Shown here one piece after another: positions 1 through 12,199 of a stretch of DNA of 64,000 bases. The position numbers and the translations under genes were made by a program. Each line of letters starts with the position of its first letter. Position 1 is the first letter of the stretch. The notes under the pieces are model-generated. The model ran no database searches and was not told the DNA's origin. It was given only the letters and a program-made list of their open reading frames with translations. This stretch comes from Amborella trichopoda (lineage: Eukaryota; Streptophyta; Magnoliopsida; Amborellales; Amborellaceae): NCBI RefSeq assembly GCF_000471905.2, contig NW_006498192.1, forward strand, positions 2,199,069 to 2,263,068, written 5' to 3'.

Positions 1-861
1 CTAAATAAGGCAAAAAAATATGACATCAAGAAGACCCAAAAATAGGTTCTCTTTGGCACTTTCTCTCACTAAAATATGATACACAACAAATCCCACTTTG
101 AGCTCAAGCTTTTGCTCACTTTCACTCTCTAAACCGAAGCACACAACAGCCCTAAAGAGAATACCCAATTGTAGCCCAATCTCTTTATCATTTTCTCACT
201 CTCTCTCTCTCAAAACAAAAAGGTTTTAATCCCTTTAGTTTCTAAAATTCCTACAACATTACGACGCTTGGATTAGATGCAATCCAATAATCCAAAATAA
301 AAAAGAGATAAGTCAAATAAAATACCATGTGATTTATCTTCACACATGTAACATGCTAACTCACCAAAACCGTGGCCAACAATCAAACGCGTAGTCACCC
401 TTTTATTTAATCAATGAGTCTGCATAAGGACACCCAAAACTTTATTCAGTGCAAAAATCTTGATATTACTGGTCATGAGAGGAATGTGAGAGAACCATCA
501 TCACTAACTCAAACTCATGGCGACAATCGGCTTTTAACACTAGGAAAGGAGGGCAATTAACTCCTGTGGTGATCCCTTTTGTTTTCAATGCTCTAAGCTT
601 GGAGACACCTAATCGTCTTCCTAAATCAAGTTCAAAATGAATTGCAAACGCATATCAACTGCTAAATTGGAGGAGGATTCAGTATTCCTTTCTTGATCAT
701 GCATACCCACAATGTAGCCGTTTCAAGCCAAAAGATAAGGACATCAATGTTGTCCACAACTTCATCGAATGCTTATGGTTTAGATCAGAGTTTGAAAAGT
801 TGTCGATTAGGATTGAAATCTTGATTCGAATCGGAAATCGTTTAGAGTGATCTGGATCTCA
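1..861. other. AT-rich spacer, no gene seen
   Basis: Non-coding, AT-rich sequence. The only local structure I see is a short CT microsatellite near 200-214. No frame here resembles a known protein family. Confidence 0.6.
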
Positions 862-977
862 AATCGAAATATATCGGAATTCTTAAGAACCGGATTTTTC
901 AACATTAATTTATAAATTAAATCGAAATATATTGGGATTCTTAAGAACCGGATTTTTCAACATTACTTTATAAATTA
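862..977. repeat. 58-bp tandem duplication
   Basis: Two adjacent 58-bp units (862-919 and 920-977). Both start AATCGAAATATAT, contain TTCTTAAGAACCGGATTTTT and end TTTATAAATTA, differing at a few positions only. TTCTTAAGAA inside the unit is a perfect palindrome in copy 1. This is a recent local duplication in spacer with no sign of coding. Confidence 0.9.
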
Positions 978-2079
978 AAAGTTGTATTCGCACACATCAC
1001 ACAACATTGCAATAGGCCTCCCCCTAAGTCAACAACAAATTAATCATGGGCTAAAGCTCTTGGCTTTTATATGGCCATTTTGTCCTCTCATTGTTGGATG
1101 TCGGACAATTCAATTTGAATGGCAAGGAGAATTATTGAATCGCGCTTCTTATTTTGGACCCCAAAATATCAAATTTAGCCCTCAATTTGAATTAAATTGG
1201 AGGTTTGCCAAAGTTGTCAAGAATTTCAAGGGTGAACACAGAGTGTGCATTTAATACACAGCTCATTTTGATGTTCCGTAACCACATAATATGCTACAAA
1301 ATAGTTTTATCTCTCTACCTTGTTTTTCTACTTTATGCCCCTTTTTCAAATTTTTTGTTTTTTTTTTACAACAATAAACGCATTGGGGCAACTTAGGGGA
1401 ATGAACATGTTATTTTTTTATTTTTTGAATTAAAGGGGATTTTTTTAATCATATTATAGAAATGAATTAATGAGCATGGCAATTAATTTAATAATATTAA
1501 TGAGTGTGTCAATTAATTTATAAATCTTAGCATATCATGTTTCCAAATTAGCGTGTTGTATTCAATGAGCCTCATCAAGATATTTTTTTAATTAAATGAA
1601 TTAATTAGAGTTCCGAACTAAAAAACTTCCATATAAAAGTTTTTGCTATTTATTAGTAAAATGGTTTTTTCGGTATATTTGATTTCCATATGTATTATTT
1701 TTTTGTTTCTTTTTGTAATTATTGTGCATGTTGTTGATAGTCATTTTTTTATTTTTTGAATTTTGATATCTTTATTTTCATTTTTTTGGATAAATGTTTT
1801 TTGATGTTTTTAATATCATAACATTATAATATATTGGGGGTTTTATTTTTATTTTTAATCATATGATATGGAAGCATTTTCTAATAATTTTTAATCATGT
1901 TTACTATAATAGTATAATTAATAATTATACATTGATAACCAAATCTTGTATTTTATTTATTACTTTATTTATATTATTATTTATTTAATGTATCTCATAC
2001 ATTCTAAATTTGTTCTTATTTGTATAGTAAAATATTATAAAATATAAACCAACAATTTTAATTTCATTATATAATATTA
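978..2079. other. AT-rich spacer, no gene seen
   Basis: AT-rich non-coding sequence with many short T runs. Short open frames exist near 982-1,396 but show no family motif, and one depends on a TTG start. I see no RNA gene or defined repeat here. Confidence 0.5.
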
Positions 2080-2816
2080 TGGAAAAGATTAGAAATTGGC
2101 AGTCTAGATAATACATTACAAGATGTACTATTTTCAAGACTTGAAATCTATTTTTTTTCATATCCACACATTTTAAGGTCGAGATGATGGAATTGTGGGT
2201 TTCTTAGTATCAAAACACCTTCTTATAGTGAATTTTTGAACTACATCTTAATTCCCCACTCTTATATAAACGTTTTCCTTCGTATATAGATGTGTCTCTC
2301 TTTGGAAAGATGTGTATTGAAAGGATGCTCTCTCTCTATCTCACTTTCTCTCTCGTTTGGGGTACTTCTTTGTTTTGGAGATACATTTCTTTTATAAAAG
2401 AATGTTGTCTTACCACTAAGCATAAAATTTATATAAGGTTGCAATCTTACAATTTAGAAAACAGGCACACCTCAAAAATCCATCAAAAAAGGTTGTTCTG
2501 ATGCTGAAAAACCGTCTAATTGATCATCACGACCTCGAGATATATGTATTTAGGATTAAATAAATAAATAAATAAAATCCCAGAGGTGCACCTTGTAGTA
2601 CATTATTTAGACAATCCATTCTCAAAATTTTCATGTGTTTTTAGATCTACTCGATCTATACCAGTTTTTTAATTTTAAATTTCATAATTATATATGAAAT
2701 AGCTTTTTTGATCGTCATTGGAATTTCCGACACCAAAATTATATCTTTCAATGTGCTTTGAAGGCACACCTTACTTTGATTGTTTAAGGTTGATACCTCA
2801 TACAAACTGCACCCTT
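2080..2816. repeat. Long-inverted-repeat element, copy 1
   Basis: The reverse complement of about 2,085-2,190 matches about 2,510-2,640. Both read CATCA-CGACCT, then an ATATG-like stretch, then CATCTTGTA or CACCTTGTA followed by CATTAT and TAGAC. The arms flank a unique loop at about 2,190-2,510. The right arm continues to about 2,816 through ACACCTTACTTTGATTG. A second copy lies at about 4,000-5,130 and a single arm at 58,375-58,635, so this is a dispersed family. It is probably a non-autonomous DNA transposon of MULE or foldback type, but I find no clear target-site duplication or transposase. The outer limits are approximate. Confidence 0.6.
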
Positions 2817-2939
2817 ATCGAGAAAAACAAATTTATCCCTTGATACCTACCAATGAATGATTAGGTCTTTTTCCAGTTATGTTCTCAGTTAGTAGGAAAC
2901 AATTCATCTTTATTGTTCATTTTTTTCTTTTTTGATAAG

Positions 2940-3660
2940 CATTCAGATCTTTATTAATCAAAAACTAAAAAGAAATTACAGAATCCAAGACCAAGGTCCC
3001 GGTTAAGGTAGAGCCACCTTTTGTAAGATGATCTACCACTACATTTTTCCTCACGAAACACATGCACAAAGCAAAGGGCTTGGACATATCCCATATCTGC
3101 AACAAAAAGGATCGAATGTCCCAAGGTGGTTTTTGAACTCCATTGCACAAGTTGATGACATTCAACGAGTCCCCTTCCACCACACAAAAATGTCCCACCC
3201 TTCTTTCTATGAAAAGTTTTAATCCATGAAGTAGAGCCACCATCTTTGCATAGTTAGCCGTTTTTTCCCCCAACGGGCCTACATAAGAAAAACTACAACT
3301 CCATTCCAATCTCTCACCACATCGCCAAACCCAGCAGGCCCTAGATTCCCAAATGAACTACCATCGAAATTAAGTTTAAAAGTTCCTTCCAGATGTGGCA
3401 TCCATCTACCTTTCGGTCTATATTTGAAAGAACCCAACTGGAAAGGATTTGCAAAGTTTCTCTTGACATCCACTTCCAGAACATCACACCCCACCTTTGT
3501 CACAAAGAATGAGAGCCACACAACATGCAATAAATTTTCTAAAAGTCTCTCAATAGGCACATAGATACCATCAAACAGGCACCGATTTCTTTCTTTTCAG
3601 ACTTCTCACAAAATCATATCTCTCACAATCTGCCAAATAACCGCCCCATTTTTGGGAAAC
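2940..3660 (-). pseudogene. LINE 3' remnant: RNase H-like C-terminal domain
   Basis: On the - strand, from about 3,655 downward, the frame reads ERNRCLFDG, a segment typical of the region just before the terminal RNase H in plant LINEs. Next come GTFKLNFDGSSFGN and GPAGFGDVVRD, the start of an RVT_3-type RNase H fold. A frameshift near 3,290-3,305 moves to a second frame containing FSYVGPLGEKTAN, EGDS and VVDHLTKGG. Two in-frame TGA stops lie near 3,595-3,612. The usual Glu of the AExxAL motif is Lys here (YAKMVAL), so the catalytic set is incomplete. The stop is at 2,965 and a reversed AATAAAG-like signal follows near 2,950. No RT domain is present, so this is a 5'-truncated, dead LINE end or a related RVT_3 pseudogene. 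Confidence 0.75.
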
Positions 3661-3995
3661 ATATTGACCGACAAATTGAGGGTTGTCATGTATTGAAATG
3701 GTTCCATTGTCTTGATAATTGCTAATGGTTCTAGATAAAAAAACTTAAAAGACTTCTCATTATCAGCTTAATTATTATTATTAATTGTTTGAGTTGCTCA
3801 ACTAGGCATTTGAGCTTAGGGATGCAGCAATGCATATGGATCGGCCTACCCAACTTGAAAATCAATGTAATATTGGGATTTATCCCAATGAATTTGGGCA
3901 TGATATTGGCCAAGTTTAGCTCATACGTCTCGAGGTCAAGATAATAAATAAAGAAGGGAATTTCGGCATCAAAAAATTTTTTTTCAATGATTTTC
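3661..3995. other. Spacer with a small near-palindrome
   Basis: No gene seen. At 3,872-3,889 the sequence ATTGGGAT-TT-ATCCCAAT is close to a perfect palindrome. Its function is unknown and it may be chance. Confidence 0.4.
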
Positions 3996-3999
3996 TAGA

Positions 4000-5130
4000 G
4001 TGCACCTTTCTATAGTGTAAAGTTGACACCTTATTTTAAGTTTTCTCCTAGTTAAAACCCTTTCTAGGCTTTTATAACCTAACTATATGAAGTTTCTACA
4101 TGGCCTTGGATATGTGACAACAAAATAAAACCTCACCTCACATCCTCGTCCATAAAGCATTTTCGGCAATAGAAATCTCCATGACGACTCTAAATTCAAT
4201 TTCCAAAACCGACAATAAAATTTGAAACTCAAAAAATGATACAGATCTTGTAGATCTATGAACAGTTATTTTTATGGCGAAATGGACGGTCTAAAATAAT
4301 ATACACTATTTTAGAGCTTGAAGTTCTAATTTTTTTCACAACCATAATGTTCAAACCGAGATGATCGATGTAATGATTTTCAATGTTTAATTGCAATTTT
4401 GGATCAGTTATGAGATGAGGCTTTATTTATTTTGATAGGGTTGCAACCCTATTAAACCATTTTTTATAATTAAATTGAATTTTTAGCCAAAAACTCAAAA
4501 CTTTTCTTTTAGGAAATGTACAGTTGGCAAAGAATTTCTATACCACACAAACACCAAAATAATTTGATTCTATTCTCTTGTCGTCCCATCTACATGATTG
4601 GAGTAACGTTCCTTGTGAAAGCTTAAAAAGGAAATAACGTTCGTTTTGTTCAAGTTGTAACTCTGAATGTAAAGAAAAAGTTAAACATCCAAAACTTCGA
4701 ACCTTAATTGGAAAAGATTTTGAATTACATTTTGGAAACGCAAATGTTTATATAGGGTGTTAACCTAATGTAAAAGTAGGCGCACTTTAAAAATCCACCA
4801 AAATAGATTGCTCTGATGGTGTAAAACTTTCCAATTGTTCATCTTGACCTCGAGATGTAAGGATATTAAAAACAAAATTAATTTCAATTCTTGAGAGTGG
4901 CACATCTTGTATTGCATTATCTGGACTGTCCTCTTTCAAGATTTTTAAGTGTTAAGAGATAGACTCTATCTGCACTATTTTCGTAGCTTAAATATCATAT
5001 TAGGGACAAAAATAATTTTTCAGGCCATCACAAAGTTTTTCGGCACCAAAACTACATCCTTTAGTATAATTTAGAGGTTCACCTTACTTGGATTATTTAA
5101 TGTGGATGCCCTATAAAAACCACACCCTTC
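4000..5130. repeat. Long-inverted-repeat element, copy 2
   Basis: This has the same layout as the element at 2,080-2,816. The reverse complement of about 4,230-4,400 (GATCATCTCGG, then ATAGTGTATATTATTTTAGAC) pairs with about 4,820-4,960 (TTCATCTTGACCTCGAGATG, then GCACATCTTGTATTGCATTAT). The stretch before the right arm matches copy 1 (ATCCACCAAAATAG here, ATCCATCAAAAAAG there). The right end reads GGTTCACCTTACTTGGATTATTTAA, matching the other two copies. The loop of about 400 bp is unrelated to the loop in copy 1. Divergence between copies is high, so insertion is old. Boundaries are approximate. Confidence 0.55.
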
Positions 5131-5989
5131 TAAAAACAATATTAACTCACAGTCCTACTTCAATTAATATTATTTATCTGATCCCTGCAAACAGGCTGGC
5201 TGCTTGGGACCCGCTCGTTAAGAATGGGCCTTCATTTCAGGCCCAACCAGGTCCAACGAGACATGCAAGGGGTCGAAATTGGCCCGCATTGGGTCAAGTC
5301 TTTGATGTCCACTGGGTTGACCAAGCCCATTTGTATTGCTATACAAGTGAATGAAAGAAATCAAATGAATAGAGGCTATCGGACCTTAGTACTAGGACCG
5401 ACTGGGCCATTTACACTTCTAGTTATGAAATGGGATTGCCATGAACTAAGAATTGGTTATAATTAAAAAAAAAGGTCATTAATTATGACTTAGGCATTGT
5501 CAGGCTCAGGGTAATAAAGAAGACCTGGTTCCTTCCAATACTAAGGTTTTCATCGAGCACTTATGTTTCATCTAAGACCCATGTTTTAGAAAAGCCTACT
5601 CTAGGCAGGATTTCTCTTCATCCCAAAATGGGCCTATTTGAATTTTGCAGGTATTTTTATAGATTTCTCTTAAGGGTTGTTTGGGTGTCTCAAAATATAT
5701 TATTTGGAAAATGTATTACTGGCGTAATACACTACCTACCAATGAATTGTTACTGGTTAAGGTAGTATTTAGATGCAACCAGGGAAATACATTGCTACTA
5801 GTATTCTTTCATGAATGGGTGCACTTGAAAATGGAGACTCAATTGTCGTGATATATGTAAAATTATGGATACAAATACAAGACCTTCATTAGATGAGGCT
5901 GAATGATGCTTTGACAATTTTGAAAGAATCAGCCAAAAAAATATAGGAAAATTGTTTCATGCAGGTTGGACCATATTTATACAATATGC
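5131..5989. other. Spacer, no gene seen
   Basis: Mixed-composition non-coding sequence. Overlapping short frames at 5,088-5,466 carry no recognisable motif. A possible small hAT-like MITE near 5,662-5,775 was considered and not accepted. Confidence 0.4.
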
Positions 5990-6152
5990 GGTCCCAAGGT
6001 ATTAAGCATCCATCTTAAAGAGGGATGCAAATAGGTGGTCCATCTAAAAGTAATTGAAACTAATGATCCAAATATTTTCTTAATGGAATTACTGTTTCTA
6101 ATTTTCTAATTTTATTTATTTATTCATATTCATGGTCTAGAGATTACATGTC
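5990..6152 (-). repeat. Dispersed repeat, paired with 58,188-58,361
   Basis: The reverse complement of this stretch matches 58,188-58,361. Shared blocks are TAATCTCTA, CATGAATAT, AAGAAAATATTTGGA, CATTAG-TTCAATT, TTTAGAT-GACCACC, TTTGCATCC and AAGATGGATGCTT. The two copies are in opposite orientation and more than 50 kb apart, so this is an interspersed element, probably a MITE or SINE-like fragment. I see no terminal repeats. Confidence 0.7.
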
Positions 6153-6954
6153 CTTAAAGTTAAGTAAAAAAATCCATCTCAAAAATAGATTTCTAAGAGG
6201 TGACTCATTTCTACAGGGACTCATAAAAATCAAGTCAAAAAGTGTCCTGAACATCTTCCATAAATAGAATTTAATTATTAATTTATAAACTTGTTGTTTA
6301 CGTCACATGCCACCTCTAACAAGTCATTGGATTGAGCTTCAAAGTCCAATGTATAGTCAATTTTAGAAATTTTCCACTAGGACATTGCCGATTTCTTCCA
6401 CTCCTAGTGTAAAGAAAATCAAGTTGGCCAAAGTAATCATCCCTTGGCCACGCCAAGTTTCATAGGCGATTTCACATTAGAAAAATGGCTCTTATTTCCT
6501 TACCTCCAAAGGCATCTTAACTTCTGCCTTTCTTACCTCCAAAGGCTCTTATTCACAGGAGGCTCTCTCTTTGTAAGTGTCTGGAATTATTTTCTTGCCA
6601 CTGAATTACTTTTATAATGCAGAATAAATAGTGAATAGCTTGGAGACTAGTGCTTTATACTACCTATAGGTTGTGGCATTTTGTGGTTCCCCGTCCTCAC
6701 TCTGCTATGATTTGCAAGTTTAGCCTCCTTCCACTCTTTCACATTGCAGAATGCTAGTGAACAAACAATGAAGGGATGGAAGCCCTTTGGGAGGTGGACA
6801 AGACCTAATGAACTGGCCTAAGGAAGTTTAGTGTATTTTTCGTAACCTCATACATCAATAGAACTGCAATCCGACTCTCATTTGTATCTCATCCCAGCTT
6901 TTCCCTTCTCTCTCCTTGCCATCTCTTATTGCCTTTCAAGTCATGATTCATAAG
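6153..6954. other. Spacer up to the copia insertion
   Basis: Non-coding. The phrase CCTTACCTCCAAAGGC occurs near 6,497 and a shortened form near 6,535, a small local duplication. I see no gene. Confidence 0.4.
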
Positions 6955-8976
6955 TGTTGGGTGAGTGTGGCCATTAAAGGCCTTATGAGTGCTTGTAAAA
7001 TGAAATGATATAGTGGAACATGAACTCAGTGGGAGTGTGGTCCCTCGTGGACCATACTATTGAAACGATGTTTGCCGATACCGGACTGTGTTTGATGGTC
7101 TAGGCCAGTCGATTGGGAAAAACATATGTTACCTGGGCATAGAGTATAAACTGATAAAGGTTTTAATGGGTCATCCCTTGATGAGGTCGAAGTATGCCCA
7201 GATGAGTGAGCCGAGGGACTGTGTGACCCATGTATTTGATGGTGGCCTTCAGAGACGGAGGTCAAAGCCTCATCCATGTACCATCACACGGCATGCATAT
7301 TGATAGACCGCTTCGGGAAAGCATGCCACCTTTCAAGGTGAAGCGTATGCATGTACGAGAGATACCCTTATGCGCCTAGGAGCAATGGTCGCATCAGGTC
7401 TAGGTGATTTTGGCCCGTCTTTAAGGGAGAACCTAAAATCCACAAACTCAGATTACGACCCCTTAGCTCATTGACCAGACTTTGATGACTCACTAATGAG
7501 CCCCTACATGGATTGTGGGTCTTGGAAAACACTGGGTTGGTTGATAAAGTAAGTGTGGACTATAGTCTACAGTTGACGGTAGAGTGTCCTAGATTATTTA
7601 TTGCTAGACCATATGGATCCTTATCCTATCTAATGAATTGAATTGTGTTTATTTTATATTGGTATGATTTTAGAATTATTATTTGAATGTTTCTAGATCT
7701 CTGGATATTTTATTTATAAAATTTTGATTTATAAAAACAAATATATTGATTTTTAATGTTTTAAATATTCAAATTAATTCTAAAATCATTTATTGATTTT
7801 TAAATATTTAAAAGTAACATTGGGGGCCCATTGTGCACATGGGCCCACCATGCCCTAAATTTGTGGTGCAACAAAGCCACAACATTGGTGGCACGCCCCC
7901 CAATTTTTGGGGCTTCCTATTCTCATGGGGTAGTACGGCCTACTTTTAGAGGTTTCCTATCTTTTATGGGATAAGTAGTTAAAGAAGATTTGAGTGAATC
8001 TTTTAAAAGGCTTGATAAGGCTTGTGTATATTTTTAGATAAAATATAATATTATGATTCATATTATTTTATTTTATTTGTAATAATGAGATAATGGTTAA
8101 AGGTTCTAGCACTTTCTATAATGTTGATGGCCTATTTATGGAATGGCTGACTCAAATCTCTCACTCCACAAGTCGCCCAAGATTAATGGTTCATATTCAA
8201 TCTCATAAAAAGAGGCAAGCCAAATAAAACCCTAAGAAACCCTAAATATTATATAAAATCTATAAAAATAGATTGTCTCTATGCAAAATCTCTACACTTT
8301 ATCTTTCTATCTCTCTCCTAAGAAAGTTTTTCTCTCTCTCTTTCATGAAAGCCCAAAGGGGTGCGCGTCCCACTCTCTCATATTGATCTCTCTCTTCCAC
8401 ATTGTAAAAAGGGGCTAAGGGTTTAAGCTATGGGGTTCTTCTCTCTCCCATCTCAATTATAGATTTATGGCTAATAGTTTTAGGGTCTAACAAAAAAAGA
8501 ATCCATCTCTATCAAACTAGGTTGCTAGGGGAATTCACCTAGGATTTGAGTTTGTGATCAAATGGGTTCATGTTCTATTGGTGTGGCTTGGTCTAAACTT
8601 GCTTTTCTCGTTGAGATTGAAGGTTGATCATTGATCCCGTACTATCAGATGGTGGTGACCCAGTGTGGGGTGTAATCAACCCGATTGAGGTAATCTTCGA
8701 CACTTTCTTTTTTGTATCTTGTCATATTTAATTATATTGTGTTTATATTCCCAAGCATAAGAATTGTGGATATTTTCTTTGATTAAAAGAAAGTCGGTTT
8801 AGTGACATCAAGGTTTTAAAGATCTTGGATTTATTATTTTTATTTTATTTAAAACGACATTTATTGTAATAAGACTACTTGTAAGTGATATTTGCCAAAA
8901 GAAAAAGAAAAGAAAAGAAAAGGGATGAAAACAAGAAAAATAATAATTATATTCCCCGGCAAGATCACATTAGTCA
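6955..8976 (+). repeat. Copia-1 5' LTR
   Basis: Starts TGTTGGGTGAGTG and is nearly collinear with 12,200-14,125, with an estimated 85-90% identity by eye. The end is set just before the PBS at 8,986. The nearest CA is at 8,975-8,976, so the end may be off by about 10 bp. At roughly 2.0 kb it is long for copia. It holds a TATA box at 8,250 and a purine microsatellite (AAAAG repeats) near 8,899-8,932, close to its end. Confidence 0.85.
8250..8258 (+). promoter_or_regulatory. Putative TATA box of Copia-1 5' LTR
   Basis: TATATAAAA lies about 730 bp before the LTR end, in the sense orientation. The matching place in the 3' LTR (about 13,485-13,500) has TTTAAGTTTATAG, so the box is not conserved between the two LTRs. 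Confidence 0.45.
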
Positions 8977-8985
8977 TTCTTTTAT

Positions 8986-8999
8986 TGGTATCAAAGCTA
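8986..8999 (+). other. Copia-1 primer-binding site (initiator Met tRNA type)
   Basis: TGGTATCAAAGCTA follows the 5' LTR after about 9 bp. Plant copia elements usually have TGGTATCAGAGC, complementary to the 3' end of initiator tRNA-Met, so one mismatch is visible. It fixes the + orientation of the element. Confidence 0.8.
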
Positions 9000-11288
9000 T
9001 TGAAACTTGATGTCATTAGTTATCTTTTCTCTTTATGGAGTCTAGGTCAAGCTTGAGAATGAGATATAAGAAAGCTAATGACCATTGTGGTCACGTAATA
9101 CACTCACGGTTAAGAATTATTGGAATATTCAAACATCGAAAAAGACACCCCGTAGAATGGGTATTATGGGTATTATGGGCTATTTTAGAGCACTGATACA
9201 CAGAAGATAATGTTGTATTTTTCAATTGCATACTTCAGTGATATTGTGTGTCTTTAAAAGTAGGATCTACTTATAAACGTTCAGTGGGAGATCCTTGGGG
9301 AAGTAAGAGTTATAGACTCATCAATGAAGGGTGTCAGTTCTGACCCTGCAAAATCTAGGAACTGTCCATTGTGTTCCGTGATTTTTCCCTCCTATCATGT
9401 GACTTTATTTCTAGCTAAAATTTGACAGTTACTCATAAAATTGAGTTTAATTTCAAAAAAAAATAGGTTCATCAAGAAATCCCTTGCGATTTGAAAGATA
9501 TGATCTATTTATTGAAGGGTGCGCAAGTGGTATTTTCTGTAACGAAAACTCTTTGAATGACTTGGAAATCATGATTTTATTTCCATTCGCAACAGAATGT
9601 TTTATAGTCCACACTAAGTTTTTTGACTTCCTTTATGAGTCTATTTTGTAATAAAATTTATTTAAGGGAGAAATATTATGTGAAAATACGAATAAAAATT
9701 TTGGATTGAAGAGAGATCATCTTAAATTTTCTGCAATTTTGTATATTCTTAAATGAGACATTAATAGCTATATTTATCAAACCTACTTAACAGAGTGATA
9801 TGAGGCTAGTGGAAATATATGTGTTACTATTATGTGTCTAATTTCAAAAAAAATTGGTTTGAAAGAGAAACTCCATGAGGGTAAAGAAAAAGACAATTAC
9901 TAGATTGTGTTCATCCTGGAATTCTGTAGTATGATTTATTTTGTGACTTGAAAGTCACTTGTTTATTTTTCTGAAGAAAAGTATTATTTGGATTCACACC
10001 ATGATTTTATTATTTGTTTTTAAGTCTAATTTTCATCATAAGAGATTTCAAAAAGAAATTCTTTGAGGAATGAGAGAAACAAATTTTTTATCGAGAGGTG
10101 TTCAACCAAATTTTTTGCTGAAAAACTTGCATTGTGACGTAAATTTCACTAAAACGAAGGCTCACTAAATGATCTGATTTAGGGATCGAACTAAGCACTA
10201 TTTTATATTTTTTAGTATATTTTCAAACTCAAAAGGATTCGGAGATAAACTCTTTATGAGTCAAAAGATATCATATTTTTATCATGGGATGCTCATGTTC
10301 GATTATGCAGTAAATTAAAAGATGTATCACGTTAAGACACATCTTTAGATTCCTCATAAAGCAGACCTTTTTAGGGCTCATTTAAAAAGTTTTATAGTAT
10401 GCTATGAGTATGATTTATTATAATAAACTTTAGAGAGAGGTAAAATAGAGTTGGCAAGATATGACACTCTATGTGAAGAGTATTCGATCTGTGAATAGTA
10501 AAAATAAAAATAAACACAATACCTATAAAAGCATCTTGGTTGTTTCAAAATGAAGTGATATATAGAGAGACTTGGTGGTAGTATAAAAAGGCTAAAGATT
10601 AGTGGGAGAATTAAAATTGTGATATTTGAAATGATGGGATGAAGAAGAATATTTCTTCATGATGTGAGATAGGGAAAATCCAAGTGTCAAAAAGATGGAC
10701 ACTTCATGACATGTGAAACCGATGAGCAATATATTCTTCATCAATTGCGTGCTCTTCCAGGATCACAAAAGCTTGTCAAACAAGTAAAAACAATAAATCA
10801 AGAAAGCTCAAGTACCATACTACATAGTTTTGAGGTATGAAATCTAGCCCACATTACATGATAAGGTCAAAGATGATTCATTAACTTTTTATTTTATGTT
10901 TAATATGTTGTGGTTATATTTTGGCTAATTATTTTATCAGTTTGTATGGACATTAAGTGATAGGTGCTAACTTATTTGAAAGAGACGATTTTTGAATACC
11001 ATGTGTTTTAGTGCCTCATTATACTAGAGTATGAACTCTTAAGGTAGTAATACTATGATTTGATCAAGGGCTTTGAGCCCTAAGGATGAAACATGGGATA
11101 TGGGTGTGTCTAATTCAAATATGTAGGCACAAAGAGAGTGTTCTGATAGAACTCAGTCTTAGTGACCATCCTCTCAATAATGTCTATAATATGATGTGTT
11201 GTATACAATAATAATCTCTTAATAAATTCTCCATATTTACAAAAAAAGAAGAATTTTTTCAAGGCTTTAATAGGCATTGTGAAACCAA
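9000..11288 (+). other. Copia-1 internal region without recognisable gag-pol
   Basis: No frame carries gag, protease, integrase or RT motifs. Near 10,678-10,710 a + strand frame reads KCQKDGHFMTCE, which resembles half of a zinc knuckle (C, then GH, then C). It could be the last trace of gag, but the frame is short and preceded by a stop. Everything else here is featureless, AT-rich sequence. Confidence 0.5.
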
Positions 11289-11369
11289 TTGGTATTGAGT
11301 TACTTATTGCATAAAAATGCTAAAAATGTATATATTGTGTATACAATAATTGATTGGGAGCTGCTACAG

Positions 11370-11798
11370 TTGCACATTTTTTTAGCTGCTTGGATATTCA
11401 GATATATAGGTGCATGCTATCTCACGGATCCAGATGCTGCGAAGTCTACATCTAGATATGTGTTCATGCTTGAAGGGCATACAGTTTCATGGAAATCAAA
11501 GAAACAGGATATGGCGAAATTGTCCACCATGGAGGCAGAGTACGTGGCGTGCTGTTTGGTGGCAAAGGATATTGTATGGATTAATAAATTTCTTAATTAC
11601 CTTGACTTTCATCTCGTACGTTGTGAGGAAGTAAGGATTTTCTGTTACAATTCGGTGGCAATATGCATATCAAAAGAGCCACAATTCCATAGGAACTCCA
11701 AGCATATAAAATCATGTTTCTATCATCTGAGGAATGAGGTAAGATTGAGAAAGATTGAGATCCAAAAAACTAAATATTCTAGTGGGACCACCTGTTAG
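11370..11798 (+). pseudogene. Ty1/copia RNase H remnant (Copia-1)
   Basis: The last domain of a copia polyprotein, which would degrade the RNA strand during reverse transcription. Visible in order: DPDAAKSTSRYVFMLEGH, VSWKSKKQDMAKLSTMEAEYVA, DIVWINKFL, and SKHIKS near the end. These match the copia RNase H pattern (KSTSGYVF, SWxSKKQ, LSTxEAEYVA, SKHI). The Glu of EAEYVA is kept, but the usual SDADWAG at the start is replaced by IGACYLT, so catalytic Asp residues are lost. The frame extends upstream to 11,289 without resemblance to RT. After the stop at 11,796 comes about 400 bp of untranslated sequence, then the 3' LTR. Confidence 0.85.
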
Positions 11799-12199
11799 TA
11801 TTTGACATGTCATTGAACAACAGACTATAATGTTGTTCACCCATAGAACCTGGATGTGTGGCGCGGTTTGTATAGTTACAGAAGGGAGCAACTTATTTGA
11901 AGAACTCCTTTGAACCCATGAACATGTGTCCCGATGCGATGAGGGTACATGATGGTTTTCTTCGACAACAGATCCATGATTAGCAATTCGATATGAAAGA
12001 TGGGCGATGACCACCTTTAGGACGAGATCCAAGCAGCAAAGAGAAAAAGGTGTTGCCTCAATAAATCCTTTTATGAAAGGATTGATGACGAAAACCATGA
12101 TTAATGTATTGAAAAAGAATAAGTAATTGGGAGAGAGAGATGGGGATGAGAGAAAGTGAGAAAGAGATAATGTAAAGCATTCAAAGACTAAATCAGAGT

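Noticed and set aside
5662..5775. Possible hAT-like MITE (GGTTGTTTGGGTG... to ...TAGATGCAACC)
   Set aside because: Only five terminal bases pair cleanly and no target duplication is visible.
8986..8999. tRNA-Met gene fragment
   Set aside because: The match is limited to the primer-binding site next to the LTR; no cloverleaf follows.
11712..12098. 128-codon - strand frame in Copia-1
   Set aside because: Antisense to the RNase H end and 3' untranslated part; no family resemblance.
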